DNA from: Burhinus oedicnemus
Lineage: Eukaryota > Chordata > Aves > Charadriiformes > Burhinidae
NCBI GenBank assembly: GCA_008921705.1
Contig: VFFE01005991.1
Location: forward strand, 129,148-193,147
Reading direction: 5' to 3'
DNA length: 64,000 bases
In this document: piece after piece, positions 58,669 through 64,000 of the stretch
Layout: each line of letters starts with the position of its first letter
Numbering within the stretch: position 1 is the first letter of the stretch
Made by a program: the position numbers and the translations under genes
The notes under the pieces: generated by a model
What the model saw: the letters and a program-made list of their open reading frames with translations, nothing else
Databases searched by the model: none
Told to the model about the DNA's origin: nothing

Positions 58669-60735
58669 AAAGGAGAACCGCTCCCTCATGAGCACAGAAA
58701 AATATGAATTCACTAAAATTAATTTTTTCTTGTTGTGGAGAAGGCTTATCCTGATGGTAAAGAATGATCAACAACCAAGTGCTAGACTGAGAATCCATAG
58801 CTGAGCTGAGCAGAAAGCAAGAGATTAAAGTAGTGCTTAATATCTCCCAGCTGGGCTGGGGTATTATACACATTAGCTCTTTTCGTTCAATACTACTAAA
58901 GCCCACAGAGCATAATATTATTTCTGATTTTCTGTATCTAAGCTTGAACTCAGTCCCTGATAATAAAAGGACAAGTCACTAATCCTCTGCATCACACAGT
59001 TGCTATCACCTGACAATTTTATATTCATACTTTATTGATTCCTCTGAAAGAAATATTCTCTGCTGATTTTTAAATTACATATATACAAGAAATGGCTCAG
59101 CCTTATCTCTGCCTTTGGCTGGATAGAACAAAGCTATGAAGACCTTTTTTATTTTTTTGAAGGATGATAGTACAAAGGAGCGTGCTGAGAATGTGATTTA
59201 GATCTGCCTAAAACCAGAGAGTAAATCCAGTTTAAGACAAAGTTGAAATAATAAGTTCATCTTATCTACTAGCATAAAGAGGGAGTGGGAGAACAATCAC
59301 ATTACAGGAAGGATGCAGTTTGGAGAATGACACAGTATCTTATTTAAGATTTTATTCTTTCTGAAAGACATGCTCATGTTTTCTTGTCATCAACACAAAA
59401 GCTTCAAAAAAGTCAAGCTTCTATTTTAAATATGTGTGTGTGTGTCAAAAACAAATGAAACAAATAAGCAGGAGAAGCTATCTATGAAGCACTAACTTCC
59501 TCTGTCACAAAAACACCATGTAGTTTTTGGAGTAGTAGCACTGAAACTGTTTGACCAGTGCCAGAGTAGAGAATCCAGCCTTATGCGATATAGTATTTTT
59601 CCAGAGAAAAATGCCTGGTCCTGCAACTGTCCTGTAGATGGCATCTATCTTTGTTAGTATCTCCATATCTCCTGGAGGTTAAATTTCAAACCACTCCTCA
59701 CTACCTCAACAGTCAGTTTTCCAATAGGCTTATAAGTCAAGTATCCAGAATTTTAAAAGCCCCGAGCACCCCAGCTGCTTTCCGTCAGAGCGCTGGAAAA
59801 CACTGCACAAATCTGCCCTAACATAGCTTCAAACGTCAGCTAATAGTTCCTCATGCATCTTTCTCCTGAATCTCTTTTCATTTGTTCTTCTGACAGAAAC
59901 AAGTACAACATCCTCTGGACACACAAGCTCTTCCAGGTTTCAGCCCTGTCAACCTTCCTCTATAATTATACTATAAATCTCTTCTTTTACCATTATGCAG
60001 AGATCAAGCACTCCAAGGAACAACCCTCTTACTATAGGTCATACATTAATAGCTGGATCCTGTTCTAATTACTGTGATTGTAAACCCATGTATAATGCAT
60101 ACATTGCAGAAAGAAGACAGTCTGGCCAAGGCAGTGGTACTCGTTCCCTCACTGATTCAGAACTACCTCCAGAGTGCTTCTTTCATTTGTGCTCATCAAG
60201 AGTCAGGGAAGTTCAGGGCCAAATCAATAAACAACATGTCCTCCTTCTACACACGGGCAGAAATAGCCACATCGATACAGAAAATCAATCCATTTTTCTT
60301 GCAGTTGCATAGGATTAGCATCAAGGAAGACTAGACACATTTGACTTTTAAAATAAGCTTATAAAAGGCTCAAAGAACCACCTATAAGTCTGACATTTAT
60401 GAAAAAGATTAGCGTGTCTCCACTCAAAGTTTTTGAAAGTATTAGAAAATACCCGGTTTTAGAGATCCTTTACCTGAAAATCTCAGACCTCTTTACCTTT
60501 CTTATTTTGACATATTTTATTACTACAACCATATGAAATGCAAAACTCTTTCTATACCAGCATTGTTTACTGCAAGCAGCAGCAGTCAATAGCTTTCCAC
60601 TTTTTAGCCATTCAACTCAATCTTCTTTCCCAGCTAAACAAAATTTAAAGTAGCATTCGTAGAAGATAAATCACATTATACGATCTGATCCAAACACAAG
60701 ACGCCATGCGTAAGCGAAGTCCATGTCCTTTCAGA

Positions 60736-60845
60736 GAAGGCGGCTGAGAAGCGTGCACGCTGCCAGCAGACGGAGCCTTCCACTTCATTAGTTACCATTC
60801 GCCAGTGAGCTGCAAGACTGTAACTTCTGAGGCATGAACTTTCAG
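60736..60845 (+). other. candidate noncoding exon (110 nt)
   Basis: It is preceded by CCATGTCCTTTCAG and followed by TTTCAG|GTGAGTTATG. All three frames contain stops, so it could only be a UTR or lncRNA exon. Its first 60 bases are GC-rich with several CpGs. Low confidence. Confidence 0.12.
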
Positions 60846-62562
60846 GTGAGTTATGAAGTCCCTCCTGTTGCAGTCTGCTGTTTATAGCTCTATATTTCCA
60901 GATGATCTCTTTGTAGCATTGCTTAAGCAGCAGAGAAAAAGCTGGAAGCTTTCCAATAGAAACAGGTAAACAATGAAACTATTGTTAATTTATCAGTATT
61001 AAAAAAAACGATGTTCTGTCTGAATTAAGCCGTCCTGCTCATCTGGCTAGAAAATGCTAAGGAGAATTTTTGGCATGGCAAGGAAAAACAGTAACAGAAG
61101 AAAAAAACAGATTCTTGAGTTGAAATGTCACCATTTCAGTCAGAAGTTCTTAATTTTACTCACCTCTATTCTTTACAAAGAAGTAGCTACACAGTATAAC
61201 ATTACATCTTGAAGAAAGCTTCCGTGGTAATTAAAGAACAATGAATGTATTGCAACAAGGCTTAAATGACTTGAGAGATGGATTTTATCTTACACTGCAG
61301 CCCGGGCTGTGAATGAAACACGCCAACACAAATGGCCTGGCCTTGCTGAGCAGATGCACAGCACAACCTGTCTGGGGCACCGCTAGGGCAGAGGCAAGGA
61401 CCTCCCCATCTAGGCTTCCTCCTAATTATCTAAATTATCACAGAATTGACTGCTATGAAACATCACACTTCAATTAGCTGCAATGTCTTTGCACTAAGTC
61501 CAAAGATGCGAACAGAATGCATTGTCAGCAGTTGCCACCAAAACCCTCTATTTCTGGAAATTTTAACTGATGATATTTTAGAGTATCTGAATGGAATATG
61601 TACATATACCATTGGATCTTAAAAGATAAAATACAAAGGGATGTCACTAGAAAGTATGCTATAATTCTAATTTGAAGGGATAGCAAAATATATGTGATTT
61701 GATTCAATGTACTTTACTGCACCGGGGGGGGATATGATTTATTGCACAATTTGAGATATGTTGTCTAAAAGCAAAATGCTGCTTTTAATGCACACTAATC
61801 TGATGTGTTTCCATTTATTACAAATGTTACATACAATTAAAAAATACATAAAAAAATCCAAACCACCAGGTGTTAAAGATTCCTAACAGTGTTTGCAGAA
61901 TGTCACAAGTTTCATCACACGGTACTGCAATGGGAGATGTTGTTATTTAGACATATTGCAGCTCCCAGAATAACCTGGTCATATGTTTGCTAAGCAAGAA
62001 GAGGCAAAGCAGACCTTGTAACAAAGGATGTGTTCTTACCTTTAACCGAATTCAGTGATAATATGAACTAGATTGAGGCAGCCAGAAGATGGCAATAAAT
62101 AGAGGAAAAGGTGAAGCGAGTCAGCTGACTGTGGTGGACACAGACTGGACAAGATAAAAATTAGTTTAACCCGGGAGCTTAAAATGTTGATGGAATGAAA
62201 GGAGAGAAAAGAAAACAAAAGAGATGGTCCTGACCTAAAGACAACACAAGGACCCAAGAAACAGCACAGTACAACGCCTAAGATCTGATTGGATCTCATT
62301 TAATTGTAGATTTGCTTATTTGTAGTGGACATCTGAATGAATGTATGTATTCTGCAATTGCTGATGATCAAGTCATACATTAGGTGACTTGGTGGCATAG
62401 TGTTTCAATGCATTTGCGTTTGGAAGCGTCACAGTAAGCTGGAATAGCTTTTTGCCCTCTCTGTAGTGATTTTCTTATCCACTTCCTTAAAGCCAAGGAG
62501 TGAGTGGACTGAAAGCATTTTGACAGCTGGCTGGCCACACTGACAATTGCAATGGCCCCTAC

Positions 62563-62625
62563 CTGATGTGCGGTGTGTAAATCCCCACGCATTGTGGTGT
62601 AATGCACTGACTGTACAAATCCACT
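62563..62625 (-). other. candidate 63 nt internal exon
   Basis: On the minus strand the segment follows TTGTTGTGAACCAG and precedes CATCAG|GTAGGGGCC. Its 21 codons are open in frame 0 (SGFVQSVHYTTMRGDLHTAH plus Q) and the frame remains open on both sides for 111 codons in all. The acceptor tract is mixed (G/T-rich) and the donor fair. The protein is not recognised. Confidence 0.15.
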
Positions 62626-63828
62626 CTGGTTCACAACAAGCAACACACCGCAAAATATAGACAACATTGTTTTATACGCTACAAGATTTTCATCTAGGTG
62701 CTTCCCTAGATTCAACCCTGGGATTGATCATCAGAGAATATAAAAAGAAAAACTTGCAAGTCAGTCAGTATAGCTTGGCTGAAATAAACCCAAAGACCTC
62801 ATTTTGAACATTTACAATAAAATTGCACGACAAATACCAGTGAAAGGTATTCTATCATCATCCTCCACTTTAAAGAAAAATAACAGAAATTACAGACTTG
62901 TAACACTCGTAATAGGAAAGCAAGAATTGCATTTTTAGCAGTGGGAAATAAAATGCATCTATTCATCACTCCTTTTACATTTTTACAGAAACTATTTAAT
63001 GGCCATGTCTTTTCTTCAGCTTTCTTCTTACTTGCTCACAGCATCTTTCACTTTGAATAAGAGCTAAGTTCAGAAACCCATAGGCAACCATTTCCAGCAA
63101 TTTTGTAACAATTTTTAAGTGTGGTACAGGATGTTCACGCAGCACAGTATTCACAAAACACCTTTCCTACAAGTTTCCTCTAATTTATAAATGGAATCAA
63201 CAGAATTCTGATTAATTCGTATTTACTGCCATGCTTTGTTTATCAAAGAAACAACTCTAAGCTCCTCATCTCATTATTGTCAGAAAGGGCTTGTAGCTTC
63301 AATATTTAATGTCAGGGAGAAGGAGATGGAGTTATAAAATAACCACCACTTCATTACTCATTCCATGAGTATATGAAATGAAGACATAGCGATGTACATG
63401 GTAAATTATGAACGGAACAACTGGTATTGCATTCCCTGCATTAGAACAGTACTTGCTGTAAAAACAATTTAGTTTTCACCTCTGGCAATCACACTTCAAA
63501 ACTGGTTGGGATCAAAGATAAAACGGAATATAGCAGTGATATCTAGTCTTCCCACTCTCCCACAGATATCAACTTGTAATACAACACAGGACAAACATTA
63601 AACCTTTTTAATATTTTCATTTTTATAGCAATAAAATAATAGGCCCCTTATCACATTGTTCAAAAAAGCAATAAATAAAAAAGGAAGAAGGACAACTATG
63701 GGTTCCAGGTTCAATTTTTAGAAATATTAGAACAGCACATTGTGACCTTTCCTATTTTAACTAGTTTACCTTTTTGACATGCTGATATCTTACAAAAGAA
63801 TGCTGAAGGTTTCTTGGAAACCTTGCAC

Positions 63829-64000
63829 CACTACAGGTTAGGGCTTGACCTGCTGGAAAGCAGCTCTGTGCAAAGGGACCTGGGAGTCCTGGTGGACAAC
63901 AGGATGACCATGAGCCAGCAATGTGCCCTTGTGGCCAAGAAGGCCAATGGCAGCCTGGGGTGCATCAAGAAGGTGTGTGGCAAGCAGGTCGCGGGAGGTT
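63829..64000 (+). mobile_element. CR1 LINE, continues past the window (copy E)
   Basis: The sequence becomes CR1 at CTACAGGTTAGGGCTTGACC and encodes [20 protein letters not shown], the [20 protein letters not shown] stretch, and then GTGTGTGGCAAGCAGGTCGC, where the frame is disturbed relative to the usual SVASRSREV. It is 5'-truncated inside ORF2 beyond the FADD box. Its 3' end lies outside the window. Confidence 0.93.

Larger units (their letters stand above)
58669..63828. other. unique AT-rich DNA, no gene recognised
   Basis: No recognised gene. It holds a (TG)n run near 59431-59445, a G8 run at 61724-61731, a GC-richer noncoding segment with splice-like borders at 60736-60845, and a splice-bounded open segment on the minus strand at 62563-62625. 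Other frames lack motifs. Confidence 0.5.

Noticed and set aside
62380..62715. 111-codon minus-strand frame as a transposase
   Set aside because: No DDE/DDD or hAT motif and no terminal inverted repeats; only the 63 nt splice-bounded part was kept as a weak candidate.
1..64000. CRISPR array, tRNA, rRNA, prophage or operon structure
   Set aside because: None is present; repeats are CR1, one LTR and simple sequence, as in bird noncoding DNA.

Overview
This is AT-rich vertebrate nuclear DNA, almost certainly from a bird. The main evidence is a set of CR1 (chicken repeat 1) LINE fragments ending in the avian-type ATTCTATG octamer, plus a solo LTR of a type common in bird genomes (TGT...ACA ends, a TATA box, and an ATTAAA poly(A) signal). 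Nothing in the window is bacterial: there are no operons, ribosome binding sites, tRNAs, rRNAs or CRISPR arrays. I recognise no host protein. The window reads as intergenic or long-intron sequence, and most of the open frames in it are chance or are shadows of CR1.

Layout. 1-2059: unique AT-rich DNA with a small CpG-dense patch near 1.3 kb. 2060-2700: two old CR1 scraps in opposite orientation. 6660-7853: a CR1 3' half (+) with a complete 3' end. 7966-8767: a second, different CR1 (+), missing both ends. 8768-36375: mostly unique DNA with homopolymers, simple repeats, a 20-N assembly gap inside an A tract (15447-15466), a GGGAC-rich patch (15902-15962) and one short CR1 tail (18830-18925). 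36376-36963: a CR1 3' end (+), followed 142 bp later by a 457 bp solo ERV LTR (37106-37562). 37563-56751: unique DNA with two more CR1 tails. 56752-58668: the longest CR1 in the window (minus strand, about 1.9 kb), with most of the reverse transcriptase. 58669-63828: unique DNA. 63829-64000: the start of another CR1 that runs off the window.

Points worth following. Two independent CR1 copies (36.4 kb and 56.8 kb) carry the same in-frame TGA near the end of ORF2, with the frame after it open in both. A near-consensus CTCF site lies at 52.4 kb. A polypyrimidine-CAG|GTAAGT motif on the minus strand at 1.0 kb has the form of a recursive-splice (ratchet) site. Several splice-bounded open segments could be unannotated exons; the best is on the minus strand at 38259-38418, with a Kozak-context ATG and a good donor. 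In this much AT-rich DNA decoy exons are expected, so each is given low confidence. I did not find a convincing new biological system.
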